From positions 13,491-77,490 of the forward strand of contig CANQQF010000005.1 in the NCBI GenBank assembly GCA_947625985.1: DNA of 64,000 nt, in the 5' to 3' direction. The DNA is from an uncultured Clostridia bacterium. Lineage in GTDB: Bacteria > Bacillota_A > Clostridia > TANB77 > CAG-508. Made by a program: the position numbers and the translations under genes. Shown one piece after another: positions 43,540 to 51,883 of this stretch. Position 1 is the first letter of the stretch, and every line of letters begins with the position of its first letter. Under the pieces are notes generated by a model, which was not told the origin of the DNA, made no database searches, and saw nothing but the letters and a program-made list of their open reading frames with translations.

Positions 43540-44759
43540 ATGTAAAAATATTAAAGAACATTTTTATTGTATTGTTATTAATTGTATTAGCTCTTGGTTT
43601 TTCTAAATCCTATACTTCTTATTCCATTGATAATTTAGACTTTGTTATTTCTTTAGGTATAGATATTGCAGAATCAGATGAAGAAAAATTAAAGGTTTCT
43701 TTTGAGTTTACTAAACCAGCAAATTATTCTCCTGATTCAGGAGGATCTTCATCAGACAATAAACCTGTTATTAATACTGTTGAAGCTTCTTCTATTAATA
43801 GTGCAATTAATTTGATGAATGCTCACATGGGAAAAGAACTAAAACTTTCCCATTGTAAACTTATTGTGTTTTCAGAAAAGCTCGCTGAAAAAGGTATTTC
43901 TGATGAAGTATACACTTTAATAAACAATGTTCAAATTAGACCTTCAACTAATATCATTGTCTCAAAAAGTACACCTGAATATTATTTACAAAATTTAAAT
44001 CCAAGTGTTGAAAATTATGTAACAAAATATTATGAGGTGTTTCCAGATTCTGGAAAATATACAGGTTATACCACTAATGCTACAATTGGAGAATTTTTCT
44101 ATGCTTTGTCAACAAACACTTGTGAACCAATGGCTATTTTAGGTGGTATTACTGAAAAAAATGAAAATGATTCACCTGATATAAATAATATAAAAACAGG
44201 AAATGTACCAATTAGGTCAGAAAGAAAAGCTGAAAATATGGGACTTGCAGTTTTTAAAAATGACCATTTAGTTGGAGAATTAACAGCATTAGAAACTCTA
44301 TGTCATTCTATTATGACTGGTAAAGTTAATAACTTTTTAGTTTCTGTCCCTAATCCTAAGAACTCAAATGATTTATTAGATGTATATTTATACGATGATA
44401 TGAATACTAAATTAGATGTTGATATAGTTAATGATACCCCGTTTGTAAAAGTTAATATTAAATTAACTGGAGATATTGCATCCACTTCTTATAATTCAGA
44501 TTATTTGAATGAAGAAACTTTAAATTCGATATCTAATTATACCTCAAGTTATTTAGAATCTATAATGTCTGATTATTTATATAAAACAGCTAAAAAATAT
44601 CAATCGGATATCAATTGTATAGGAAAACGTTCTTTAAACAATTTTAAAAACTGGTCAGAACTTGAAAATTATAACTGGAAAGATCGATATAAAGATTCAT
44701 TTTTTGATGTAAATGTCACTGTTAATATAAAATCAGGATCTTTAATTTCTGAAATTTAA
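43536..44759 (+). CDS. gerKC: GerAC/GerKC-type receptor subunit lacking a lipobox
   Basis: 407-aa C subunit of the germinant receptor, normally a lipoprotein on the outer face of the spore inner membrane. The C-subunit pattern is present: LDFVISLGIDIAES near the N-terminus, SSINSAINLMNAHMGKELKLSHCKLIVFSE, NNVQIRPSTNIIVSK, YYLQNLNPSVENYV and, in the second half, MGLAVFKNDHLVGELTALE. The N-terminal hydrophobic segment (8-22) is followed by GFSKSY with no cysteine, where GerAC proteins have a lipid-modified Cys, so it would be anchored by an uncleaved segment instead. It overlaps gerKB (ATGA) and precedes the 60-aa protein. Confidence 0.9.
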   Translation: MNVKILKNIFIVLLLIVLALGFSKSYTSYSIDNLDFVISLGIDIAESDEEKLKVSFEFTKPANYSPDSGGSSSDNKPVINTVEASSINSAINLMNAHMGKELKLSHCKLIVFSEKLAEKGISDEVYTLINNVQIRPSTNIIVSKSTPEYYLQNLNPSVENYVTKYYEVFPDSGKYTGYTTNATIGEFFYALSTNTCEPMAILGGITEKNENDSPDINNIKTGNVPIRSERKAENMGLAVFKNDHLVGELTALETLCHSIMTGKVNNFLVSVPNPKNSNDLLDVYLYDDMNTKLDVDIVNDTPFVKVNIKLTGDIASTSYNSDYLNEETLNSISNYTSSYLESIMSDYLYKTAKKYQSDINCIGKRSLNNFKNWSELENYNWKDRYKDSFFDVNVTVNIKSGSLISEI

Positions 44760-44769
44760 GGGGGTAAAT

Positions 44770-44952
44770 ATGTATAATTTATTTTATTATTGTGTTTTAT
44801 TAACTTATTCTATTTATACTTTTCTTAATATTCTTTCTTATGCAAAATATGAAAAAGATGAACAAAAAAATAAAAGCGGAGCAATTGCTATAGTCGCTTT
44901 CTCCGCTATTTCTATTATTTTTTGTAATATTTTTGTACTACTTAATCGCTAA
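44770..44952 (+). CDS. Two-TM small protein, possible germination-receptor D subunit
   Basis: 60 aa with hydrophobic segments at about 3-22 and 41-57, separated by a charged loop with KYEKDEQKNKSG. GGGGG with five bases to the ATG, and only 10 bases after the gerC-type stop, point to real translation in the same operon. In Bacillus, some gerA-type operons carry a D gene for a two-TM protein of 60-80 aa; the fit in size, topology and place is good, but I see no sequence signature to prove it. Its last 11 bases overlap the convergent rnr gene, and the rnr terminator lies inside it. Confidence 0.65.
   Translation: MYNLFYYCVLLTYSIYTFLNILSYAKYEKDEQKNKSGAIAIVAFSAISIIFCNIFVLLNR
44860..44907 (-). 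terminator. rnr terminator embedded in the opposite gene
   Basis: On the minus strand AGCGGAG (44907-44901) pairs with CTCCGCT (44881-44875) across a 19-base loop, followed by TTTTATTTTTTTG (44874-44862). It lies 35-80 bases after the rnr stop, within the coding sequence of the 60-aa plus-strand protein. Confidence 0.7.
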
Positions 44953-46900
44953 CTTTTTCATCTTCTATTAGTGCAAAATCTATTTCTCTTAATAATTTAC
45001 TTGCAGAAATCACTTCTATCTTTACTTTATCTCCAATTTTATAGATTTTGCCTGTTCTTTCTCCTATTAATTGTTTTTTTTCTTCATCATATATAAAATA
45101 TTCATCTCCTAATTTATCAAATCTTATTAATCCTTCTACTGTATTGTCTAGTTCGACAAATATTCCAAAAGATGTTACTGAAGAGATAATCCCTTCATAT
45201 TGTTCTCCTATTTTATCTTCCATATATTCGGCCTTTTTAATATCCTCAGCTTCTCTTTCAACCATTGTTGCAACTTTTTCTCTCTCAGAAGATAAATCCG
45301 CTCTTATCTCTGCTTGCTGACCATATTTTTCATAGAAGTTATCTGATACTACATAATTATTTTCTATATATTTTGAAATTATCCTATGGATAAATAAGTC
45401 TGGATATCTTCTAATTGGTGAAGTAAAATGGCAATAGTATTTACTTGCTATTCCAAAATGTCCTCTATTTTCTGCCTCATACCTCGCAACTTTTAATGTT
45501 CTTAATACTAAGTTAGATACAACTTTTTCTTCTTCTCTTCCTTTTATTTCTTCTAATATTTGAGCAAATTCTTTTGGATAAATTTCATCTTTATTTAATC
45601 TAATTTTTAATCCAAAATTAAATAAAAACTTATTTAGTTCTTTTACTTTATCCTCATCTGGTGGTTCATGAACACGATAAATAAATGGTGCTTCTAACCA
45701 ATAAAATTTTTCTGCTACAGTTTCATTTGCCGCTAACATGAATTGCTCTATTATTTCATTTGCAAAATGTTGCTCGTATTTTTCAATATTTATAACCTTA
45801 CCATTTACAGGATCTAATTCTATTTTACTTTCTGGAATTTCTAAATTTAAATATCCTTGTTCCATTCTTCTATTTTTTAAGATAGTAGCTAATTCTTCCA
45901 TTAACTTTAAATGTTTAATATATGGTTTATAATCATCTGATGCATTACCATCTAATACCGCTTGTACTCCATTATAACTCATTCTTTTAGTCACATTTAT
46001 TATTCCTTTATATATTTCACCTGAAATGACTTTTCCTTTATTATCAATCTCCATACTGCAAGAAAGTGTATATCTATCTTCCCCTTGATTTAAACTACAT
46101 ATTCCATTTGATAATTCACGCGGAAGCATTGGAATCACACGACCTAACATATAAATACTCGTCCCTCTTATTATAGCTTCTCTATCTAACAAGCTATCTT
46201 CTTTCACATAATGGCTAACATCTGCAATATGAACATCTAATCTATAATTTCCATTTTTTAGCTTTTCTACTCTTACCGCATCATCTAAATCTTTAGCATC
46301 TTCACCATCAATTGTAAAAATTTCTTTTTCTCTCATATCTACACGATTTGGTATATCTTTTGGATTAATTATATTACCATATTTTTTTGCTTCTTCTGCT
46401 ACCGGTTTTGGAAATTTGTTTGGTAAATCGTGTTCTTTTATTAAAGACATCATGTCTACACCAGCTTGATTTATTCCCCCAATTACTTCAATTATTCTTC
46501 CTTCTGCATTTTTTCCTTTTTTAGGAAATTTTGTGATTTTAACTACTACTTTATGATTATTTCTAGCTTTTCCAAAGAATCTTTTTGGGATATATATGTC
46601 AGTTCCAAAATTTTTATCATCTGGCACAACAAAACCAAAACTTTTATTATTTTGAAAAATTCCTACTACTGTATCTTTTTCATGCCTTAAAATTTTTATA
46701 ATTTTTCCTTCTCTTCTTTTTCCTTTTATGCTTTCTTCAATAATTTTTATTTCAACTAAATCTCCATTTAAAGCATTTCTAGAATTATCTCTTGAAACAT
46801 AAACTTCATCTTCTTGATTTTCTATCTTAACAAATCCAAATCCTTTCTGGTTTTTTCTATATATTCCTTCTAAGATATTATTTTCTTTAATTTTTCTCAC
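44942..46900 (-). CDS. rnr: Ribonuclease R
   Basis: 3'-to-5' exoribonuclease of the RNB family, degrading structured RNA and mRNA. 652 aa, somewhat shorter than usual (700-800). Order: a cold-shock domain (KGFGFVKIENQEDEVYVSR), a second OB-type region, the RNB catalytic domain with FTIDGEDAKDLDDAV (metal-binding Asp set) and MLPRELSNGICSLNQGEDR, and a C-terminal S1 domain (YEGIISSVTSFGIFVELDNTVEGL). Start is GTG at 46900 with AAAGGA very close upstream. The usual smpB neighbour is not in this window; the next gene upstream is secG. Confidence 0.95.
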   Translation of the reverse strand: MRKIKENNILEGIYRKNQKGFGFVKIENQEDEVYVSRDNSRNALNGDLVEIKIIEESIKGKRREGKIIKILRHEKDTVVGIFQNNKSFGFVVPDDKNFGTDIYIPKRFFGKARNNHKVVVKITKFPKKGKNAEGRIIEVIGGINQAGVDMMSLIKEHDLPNKFPKPVAEEAKKYGNIINPKDIPNRVDMREKEIFTIDGEDAKDLDDAVRVEKLKNGNYRLDVHIADVSHYVKEDSLLDREAIIRGTSIYMLGRVIPMLPRELSNGICSLNQGEDRYTLSCSMEIDNKGKVISGEIYKGIINVTKRMSYNGVQAVLDGNASDDYKPYIKHLKLMEELATILKNRRMEQGYLNLEIPESKIELDPVNGKVINIEKYEQHFANEIIEQFMLAANETVAEKFYWLEAPFIYRVHEPPDEDKVKELNKFLFNFGLKIRLNKDEIYPKEFAQILEEIKGREEEKVVSNLVLRTLKVARYEAENRGHFGIASKYYCHFTSPIRRYPDLFIHRIISKYIENNYVVSDNFYEKYGQQAEIRADLSSEREKVATMVEREAEDIKKAEYMEDKIGEQYEGIISSVTSFGIFVELDNTVEGLIRFDKLGDEYFIYDEEKKQLIGERTGKIYKIGDKVKIEVISASKLLREIDFALIEDEKVSD

Positions 46901-46910
46901 CGTCCTTTCA

Positions 46911-46947
46911 CAATAAAAAAAGGCTGTTCTTTAACATAACCGCCTTT
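46911..46947 (-). terminator. Terminator of secG
   Basis: Minus-strand stem AAAGGC...GCCTTT, extended by GTT/AAC across one mismatch, then a T run. It lies between the secG stop and the rnr start, so rnr is probably read by partial readthrough or from an unseen promoter. Confidence 0.65.
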
Positions 46948-46963
46948 ATTTATTAAAAATTCT

Positions 46964-47212
46964 TTACATCATATATATTATTCCCAAAGCAACTGTTAAT
47001 ATTAATAATACTATTGTTAAAAATATTAAAGCTCTTTTTTGCTTTCCTTCTTTTGTCTTACCTTTATTTTTTTCATAAAAGTTATCTGAAGATGAACCTG
47101 TTATAGTTGCTCCTAATCCTTGGTCTTCTTTTGCTTGTATTAATGCTAATACAATTACTACTAAAGCTACTATAAAATAAACTACTGTTAATACATTTTT
47201 TACTATTCCCAT
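46964..47212 (-). CDS. secG: Protein translocase subunit SecG
   Basis: 82-aa accessory subunit of the SecYEG channel in the cytoplasmic membrane. It has two TM segments (about 5-25 and 60-80), with LALIQAKEDQGLGATITGSSSDNFYEKNKG between them, the SecG signature with a QGLG and an NFYEKNKGKT-type loop. Good GGGAGG ribosome site and a TTGATT/TAGAAT promoter (47259-47287) immediately upstream. secG followed by rnr is a usual firmicute order. Confidence 0.93.
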   Translation of the reverse strand: MGIVKNVLTVVYFIVALVVIVLALIQAKEDQGLGATITGSSSDNFYEKNKGKTKEGKQKRALIFLTIVLLILTVALGIIYMM

Positions 47213-47258
47213 TTGTAAAATTCCTCCCTACGGTTTGTTTTCGTTAATATACTTGTCT

Positions 47259-47287
47259 ATTCTAACATACTTTTTAAAAAAAATCAA
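47259..47287 (-). promoter_or_regulatory. Sigma-A promoter of secG
   Basis: TTGATT (47287-47282), 17-base spacer, TAGAAT (47264-47259) on the minus strand, about 45 bases before the secG start and just after the ylbF-family stop. Confidence 0.7.
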
Positions 47288-47628
47288 GAGACAACGTCTT
47301 TTATGCTATCACCAATAATTTTATTTATATCTGTCATTAATATATTAAACTTTGCTTCTGAATCCAAATATTTTTTTGCTTCTTCATTTTCAATAAGTTT
47401 TGCATACATTTTTTGCATATTTGCTAACTCTTTTTCATCCGTTTCGCCTGTTTGCATTATTTTTAATTGTGAATTATATCTAGCTTTTTCAAATTCTTTT
47501 ATTTTTATATTTAAGTCTGGATTTAAAGATATTGCTTCTTTTGCTTTTTTATAATTATTATATTCTTCAGATTCTTTTATTTCCTGTGCTAGCTTATTTA
47601 CTGTATCATAAATATTCAATTTATTCAA
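47284..47628 (-). CDS. YlbF/YmcA-family regulator
   Basis: 114-aa helical protein of the Com_YlbF family. In B. subtilis YlbF, YmcA and YaaT form a complex with Fe-S clusters that controls RNase Y-dependent maturation, competence and sporulation. Features: VNKLAQEIKESEEYNNYKKAKEAI and NPDLNIKIKEFEKARYNSQLKIMQTG typical of the family, and YLDSEAKFNILMTDINKIIGDSI near the end. Which paralogue it is cannot be told. It is last in the pdaA-yqfCD-ybeY cluster. Confidence 0.87.
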   Translation of the reverse strand: MNKLNIYDTVNKLAQEIKESEEYNNYKKAKEAISLNPDLNIKIKEFEKARYNSQLKIMQTGETDEKELANMQKMYAKLIENEEAKKYLDSEAKFNILMTDINKIIGDSIKDVVS

Positions 47629-47643
47629 CCTCCTTGTATCTCT

Positions 47644-48720
47644 TTAATTTACAGTATTGTTAGTAGTTTGTCCTTCTGATGTTTCCTCTATTCCTTGAAT
47701 ATCTAATTTAGCATTTTTAGGACAAATATTTATAAAAGTATTTCCATCATTTACGTTTATTATATTCCCTTCTGTATCTTTGTATTCTGTTTTTGAATCT
47801 CTTGCTTGTTTTGTGGCTGTAATTTTAATAGCTTTTCCATTTGTAATATAATATCCATCAAATGTTCCTATATTTTTCAAGCCTTGTCTACCTTTATTTT
47901 CAGTATCATCTAATGTATAATTATCACATTTCACAATTATTATATTTTTTATTGATACAGGCTCTTTTGTATCCCAATCAACTTGTTCTACACCTCTTGC
48001 ATAACGATTATACCTTTTGTTAGTTTTGTCATATTCATACTTTACAGTTTGAAGATCTGAATGTGGTATTGTTATAGTTGTAGCTGGCATACCGTTTTCT
48101 AACTCGACTTCATCTGTCACGTAATTTAATACACTTTCAGCTTTTGATGTTGTTTTATATCCTTTAGATTTTGAAGCAGTTAGTATAGCTTGTGTACTTG
48201 TTACAGCATTATGTGGAGAAGCTTTATCTTTAACTCTCCAAAAAGTATCTGATGTTTCAGAGATTCCATTTAAATTATCTATTGAGTATTTCTTTATATC
48301 TTTTTCAGCTTGTGGACTCCATCCGAAGTGTGTATATATTGCATCATTTTCCATTGCATAATCTATAAAATAATGTCTTGCACTACGTACAGGTCCTATT
48401 TTGTCTAAATCAACACCTTTGAAACAAGCCATTAATCTTGTTTCTCCACCCTCAACAATTATTTCATAAACCAAATATGCTTTATTTAAATTTGCTTGAG
48501 GCCAAGCATCTTTATGGTTGTCTATCATAACAGCAATAGGTCTATCATTTCCTTGATAAATTTGAATCTTCTTTCCTTGCTCAGAATCTTCAGCTATTAA
48601 TTCATTGTTAGAAACTGTGTTGTTTTGATCTTTATAAACCTTATATGCTAAGCATCCTCCTGCAGCGATGGCTACAACAATTAGTATAAAAATTAATACT
48701 TTTGCACCATTTTTTTCCAT
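47644..48720 (-). CDS. DUF3048 (YerB-like) secreted protein
   Basis: 358 aa. N-terminal hydrophobic segment (7-24) ends in AAGGCLAY, which could be a weak lipobox, though the -3 residue is not ideal. The DUF3048 N-terminal half is clear (RPIAVMIDNHKDAWPQANLNKAYLVYEIIVEGGETRLMACF and IGPVRSARHYFIDYAM), followed by the C-terminal domain with QVDWDTKEPV, and NTFINICPKNAKLDI. The family is an extracytoplasmic firmicute protein of unknown activity, related to B. subtilis YerB. It is two bases downstream of ybeY. Confidence 0.88.
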   Translation of the reverse strand: MEKNGAKVLIFILIVVAIAAGGCLAYKVYKDQNNTVSNNELIAEDSEQGKKIQIYQGNDRPIAVMIDNHKDAWPQANLNKAYLVYEIIVEGGETRLMACFKGVDLDKIGPVRSARHYFIDYAMENDAIYTHFGWSPQAEKDIKKYSIDNLNGISETSDTFWRVKDKASPHNAVTSTQAILTASKSKGYKTTSKAESVLNYVTDEVELENGMPATTITIPHSDLQTVKYEYDKTNKRYNRYARGVEQVDWDTKEPVSIKNIIIVKCDNYTLDDTENKGRQGLKNIGTFDGYYITNGKAIKITATKQARDSKTEYKDTEGNIINVNDGNTFINICPKNAKLDIQGIEETSEGQTTNNTVN

Positions 48721-48722
48721 AT

Positions 48723-49196
48723 TTAACTCCTTGTGATTTTCAATTCATTTAATATTTTTTCTTCTTTCTCTCTCATTTGAATTTTTTCATTTTCATTCAT
48801 ATGATCATATCCCATCAGATGATAGAATCCATGAACAACCATATAGCTTAACTCTCTTTCAAAACTATGTCCATATTCTTTTGCTTGTTCTTCAACTCTA
48901 TCTATTGAAATCACTATATTTCCTAATACATCCTCTGTATTAAATTTATTTTCTTTTATTCCTAATTCAAGTTCTTCTTTTTCAAACATTGGAAAGGATA
49001 ATACATCTGTTTCTTTATCTATATTTCTAAATTTTTTATTTGTTTTTCTAATTTGTTCAGGTGTTGTCAACGTAATTTCTATGTATAATTTAGTTTTATC
49101 TAAATTTTCTTTTTCAAAACATGTTTGGAGAACTTTTTTTATTATTATCTCATAGTTATGATTTTCTTCTATATCTAAAAAATCTATTTCACACAT
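48723..49196 (-). CDS. ybeY: Endoribonuclease YbeY (16S rRNA maturation)
   Basis: Zinc metallo-endoribonuclease for 16S rRNA 3'-end maturation and ribosome quality control. 157 aa. The metal site HGFYHLMGYDH matches the HGxLHLxGYDH motif, followed by the MREKEEKIL helix; NKKFRNIDKETDVLSFPM and LGNIVISIDRVEEQAKEYGH are also conserved. Its start is adjacent to the stop of the unknown 396-aa gene, and its stop is two bases before the DUF3048 start. In most firmicutes phoH precedes it; here it does not. Confidence 0.97.
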   Translation of the reverse strand: MCEIDFLDIEENHNYEIIIKKVLQTCFEKENLDKTKLYIEITLTTPEQIRKTNKKFRNIDKETDVLSFPMFEKEELELGIKENKFNTEDVLGNIVISIDRVEEQAKEYGHSFERELSYMVVHGFYHLMGYDHMNENEKIQMREKEEKILNELKITRS

Positions 49197-50387
49197 TTAT
49201 GCTACTTCCTTAATTTTTATATATTGTCCATTTGATACAAATGAATTTTTTATTGTTCTTATTGCTCCATAGTCAATTAGTTTTCTCTTGTAATATGTTC
49301 TAATTCTGCTATAATCTATTTTAGTATATGAATCTAATTTCTTTAAATCATTTTTTATGAATAGAACTTCTTTGTCTTTTTGATAATCTGCATCTTTTAA
49401 TCTAATAATCTTTTTATACTTTTCCCAGAATTTTTTATATTCATCTCTATCTTGTGGTTTTTCCCAATAAACTTTCTTTGACAATAACTTTGTATTGTAT
49501 TCTTCCATTAAATTTATTAATGTTTTAAATATTTCTTCTCTTTTTGTCGCTATTTTAGTATCTTGTAATAATACTCTTGCATCTCTTAATAATTTTTCGT
49601 AACATTGTTCTGCTACCGTTAAAGGAACACTATGAGTAAATATAAGCCTACTTATTCCTAATAATACCATATTTTTCTCAATATTATCTCTTCCATCTAA
49701 CTTACCTATTGTAAATTTTTCATATTTTTCATACTCTTCAATTACTTTTTTCAATTTTTCATCTTCATTTATTTTCAATGGCAATATATTTTCAATATAG
49801 TCTTCTAATGTTGCAAAAATTTTTACATAAACGGCATCTTTTGATGAGTCATATTCTCCTGATGTATTTGCTAATTTTATTGCATAGTTTTTCAAAATAC
49901 TCTTATATAATACATCCATTCTAAATGAATAAAATTCTTTAAATCTTTTTATTACTTTTTCTTTTCCAGCCACTTTTACAGCTTCATAGTCTAAATCAAT
50001 TAGATATTTTTGCTTTCTATGTTTATATTCTACAAATTCATTTTCTTTAAGAGTAATAACCTCATAATATTTTGCTAATGCATTTTTTTCATATTCAGAA
50101 GCTGAGTTGTTTTTTACTTTTTTATATATAGAATCCATAACATACTTATCTAATGCTTCTAAATAATTCTCATATGCTGTTTTATATTTTTTTTCTTCCT
50201 CTTCCCTATAGTCCTCTTCAGCATCTTGATAATTATCAAAAGCTTTTAATAAAGAATTTCTTCTTATAGAAATTAACATGCTATTAATACCTATTCTTGT
50301 AGGTGTTAATATTTTTGTTAATGTTGTAGTTATTTTATTAAAAAAGTTTTTGTCTGTTCCAGTAATTCTAAGACTTCTTTCTTCCAT
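49197..50387 (-). CDS. Unknown 396-aa helical protein in the place of phoH
   Basis: I do not recognise this protein. It is highly charged (Lys, Glu, Tyr), mainly helical, with long predicted coiled stretches (EDYREEEEKKYKTAYENYLEAL) and no signal, TM or P-loop. A hydrophobic patch MVLLGISRLIFTHSVPLT is at about 250. In usual clostridial order the genes yqfC, yqfD, phoH, ybeY follow each other; this gene occupies the phoH slot, without the phoH motif GPAGTGKT. SD GGAAGGA eight bases from the ATG; adjacent to ybeY. It may be a sporulation or RNA-related protein of the lineage, by context only. Confidence 0.7.
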   Translation of the reverse strand: MEERSLRITGTDKNFFNKITTTLTKILTPTRIGINSMLISIRRNSLLKAFDNYQDAEEDYREEEEKKYKTAYENYLEALDKYVMDSIYKKVKNNSASEYEKNALAKYYEVITLKENEFVEYKHRKQKYLIDLDYEAVKVAGKEKVIKRFKEFYSFRMDVLYKSILKNYAIKLANTSGEYDSSKDAVYVKIFATLEDYIENILPLKINEDEKLKKVIEEYEKYEKFTIGKLDGRDNIEKNMVLLGISRLIFTHSVPLTVAEQCYEKLLRDARVLLQDTKIATKREEIFKTLINLMEEYNTKLLSKKVYWEKPQDRDEYKKFWEKYKKIIRLKDADYQKDKEVLFIKNDLKKLDSYTKIDYSRIRTYYKRKLIDYGAIRTIKNSFVSNGQYIKIKEVA

Positions 50388-50405
50388 TCAACTCATCCTT
50401 CCTTT

Positions 50406-51584
50406 TTATATTTTCTCATTTGTCCCAACTTTCTCAATCACTTCATATGTTACAAAAATTTCTACACAATCTTCTTTTTCATATGTATTTATATTTTTAC
50501 TTATTATATCATCTTTATTTTCTATTTCAGAGTCTAGTTGTTTTTCAAGTTCCTTTATTCCAATCTCTTTAGCTTCTTCAACAGAATAATTTCTTTGTAT
50601 ATTCTCGAGTTCTTTATTTGTTCTCTTTATTATAGAAATTGGTAAATAAAAATCTGAAAATAATCGAAACTTCTTCTCCGATACCATTGTATCATAAATT
50701 TTAAATTTTGAAACCCCTTTACCAAAATTTATTTCAAATTTATTAAATTTTATACTCATTTTATTTTCTTCATTTCCTGTTTCTTTTGTTTCTGTATTTT
50801 TATAATTTATTTTAATATTCTTTGTATGCCATACTTTTGCTTCAACTTCTCCTTTTGCATGAACATACCTGACTCCTGTGTATTTTCCTTCCATCCAACC
50901 ACCAATTAATATTGATCCTTCTGTTATAACATCTCCAACTTTTACTTGTGCTGTTCCAGTTTGAGCATTTATTTTCGTTACTACTCCCTTTTTGTCAGAT
51001 ACTATATTAGATATTTCATCATCTTCAACAATTTGTGGTTTTTCTGTTGATTTAACTAATTTAACTATTGCATTTGTTCCTTTTAGTTCTATTCCCATCC
51101 AAGCTATATCTTCTCTTTTTAATCTTACTTTATTAATAATTTCTTTTGTATCAACTTTTGATTTTAATTCTCCAATTTTTAGACCTGCTTCTTCAATATC
51201 TTGTTCTATATTTTCTATTTGTTTTCCGTCTTCTAATTGAACTTCTACATTCCAAACAAAATTTGAAGTAATAATTATTGCTATTACAATCATTAATAAG
51301 GAAATTACGAAAGCTTTTCTTTTTTTGTATTTATTAAATAAAAAAGGTAAACCTTTTTTATTCTTTATTTTTATTTTACATTTTGCATTTTTAGAAAATT
51401 TTATAACTTGTTTTAATTTATTCAATTCTATGTTAAGTAAAACATTCGCATCTTTCTCTTTTTTTACATTCCATATTAATACATGATTATTGTTACATAA
51501 ATTTATAAATCTTTCTATGTAATAACCTGTTACTTCAATTCGCAAATATCCAATTATGTAGCTTAATAGTATTCTAAAAAACAA
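50406..51584 (-). CDS. yqfD: Sporulation protein YqfD
   Basis: 392-aa membrane protein, sigma-E-dependent sporulation factor in B. subtilis. The start is TTG (51584) with AGGAAG seven bases upstream. The N-terminal domain LLSYIIGYLRIEVTGYYIERFINLC is conserved; a TM segment at about 90-108 is followed by a beta-rich region with FVWNVEV, WMGIELKGTNAIVKLVKSTEKP, VVTKINAQTGTAQVKVGDVITEGSILIGG (lipoyl-like hairpin) and GVRYVHAKGEVEA. Usual partner of yqfC, whose stop lies 11 bases upstream. Confidence 0.95.
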   Translation of the reverse strand: MFFRILLSYIIGYLRIEVTGYYIERFINLCNNNHVLIWNVKKEKDANVLLNIELNKLKQVIKFSKNAKCKIKIKNKKGLPFLFNKYKKRKAFVISLLMIVIAIIITSNFVWNVEVQLEDGKQIENIEQDIEEAGLKIGELKSKVDTKEIINKVRLKREDIAWMGIELKGTNAIVKLVKSTEKPQIVEDDEISNIVSDKKGVVTKINAQTGTAQVKVGDVITEGSILIGGWMEGKYTGVRYVHAKGEVEAKVWHTKNIKINYKNTETKETGNEENKMSIKFNKFEINFGKGVSKFKIYDTMVSEKKFRLFSDFYLPISIIKRTNKELENIQRNYSVEEAKEIGIKELEKQLDSEIENKDDIISKNINTYEKEDCVEIFVTYEVIEKVGTNEKI

Positions 51585-51595
51585 TTCACATCTTC

Positions 51596-51868
51596 CTATT
51601 CTATTCTTTCAATATCAAAACTTTCTATTTTTCCCATAACTTTGATATCATCTTGTGACATATTTTCAAGTTTCAAATCAAATCCATTAATATTTATAAT
51701 TCCTATATGAGTATTAATTCTTACAAAATAATCCTCATATTCTAATATTCCTTTAAAATTTTCTACAATCATTTCATCAAAACCTGTAATTACTATTTTA
51801 GGCACATTACTATATACTTCTTCAGGAATCTCAAGTAACCTATTAATTTTGTTTCTTCTGTTTTTCAT
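51596..51868 (-). CDS. yqfC: Sporulation protein YqfC
   Basis: 90-aa protein of the YabP/YqfC family (sigma-E regulon). It starts LLEIPEEVYSNVPKIVITGFDEMIVENFKGILEY, the family core, and ends EDIKVMGKIES-like DDIKVMGKIESFDIERIE. AAGGAGAGG ribosome site. Its neighbours are pdaA upstream (15 bases) and yqfD downstream (11 bases), which suggests a sporulation-controlled operon. Confidence 0.92.
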   Translation of the reverse strand: MKNRRNKINRLLEIPEEVYSNVPKIVITGFDEMIVENFKGILEYEDYFVRINTHIGIININGFDLKLENMSQDDIKVMGKIESFDIERIE

Positions 51869-51883
51869 ATTTGTACCTCTCCT

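Noticed and set aside
47644..48720. DUF3048 protein as a certain lipoprotein
   Set aside because: AAGGCLAY is only a weak lipobox, so I left it as possible.
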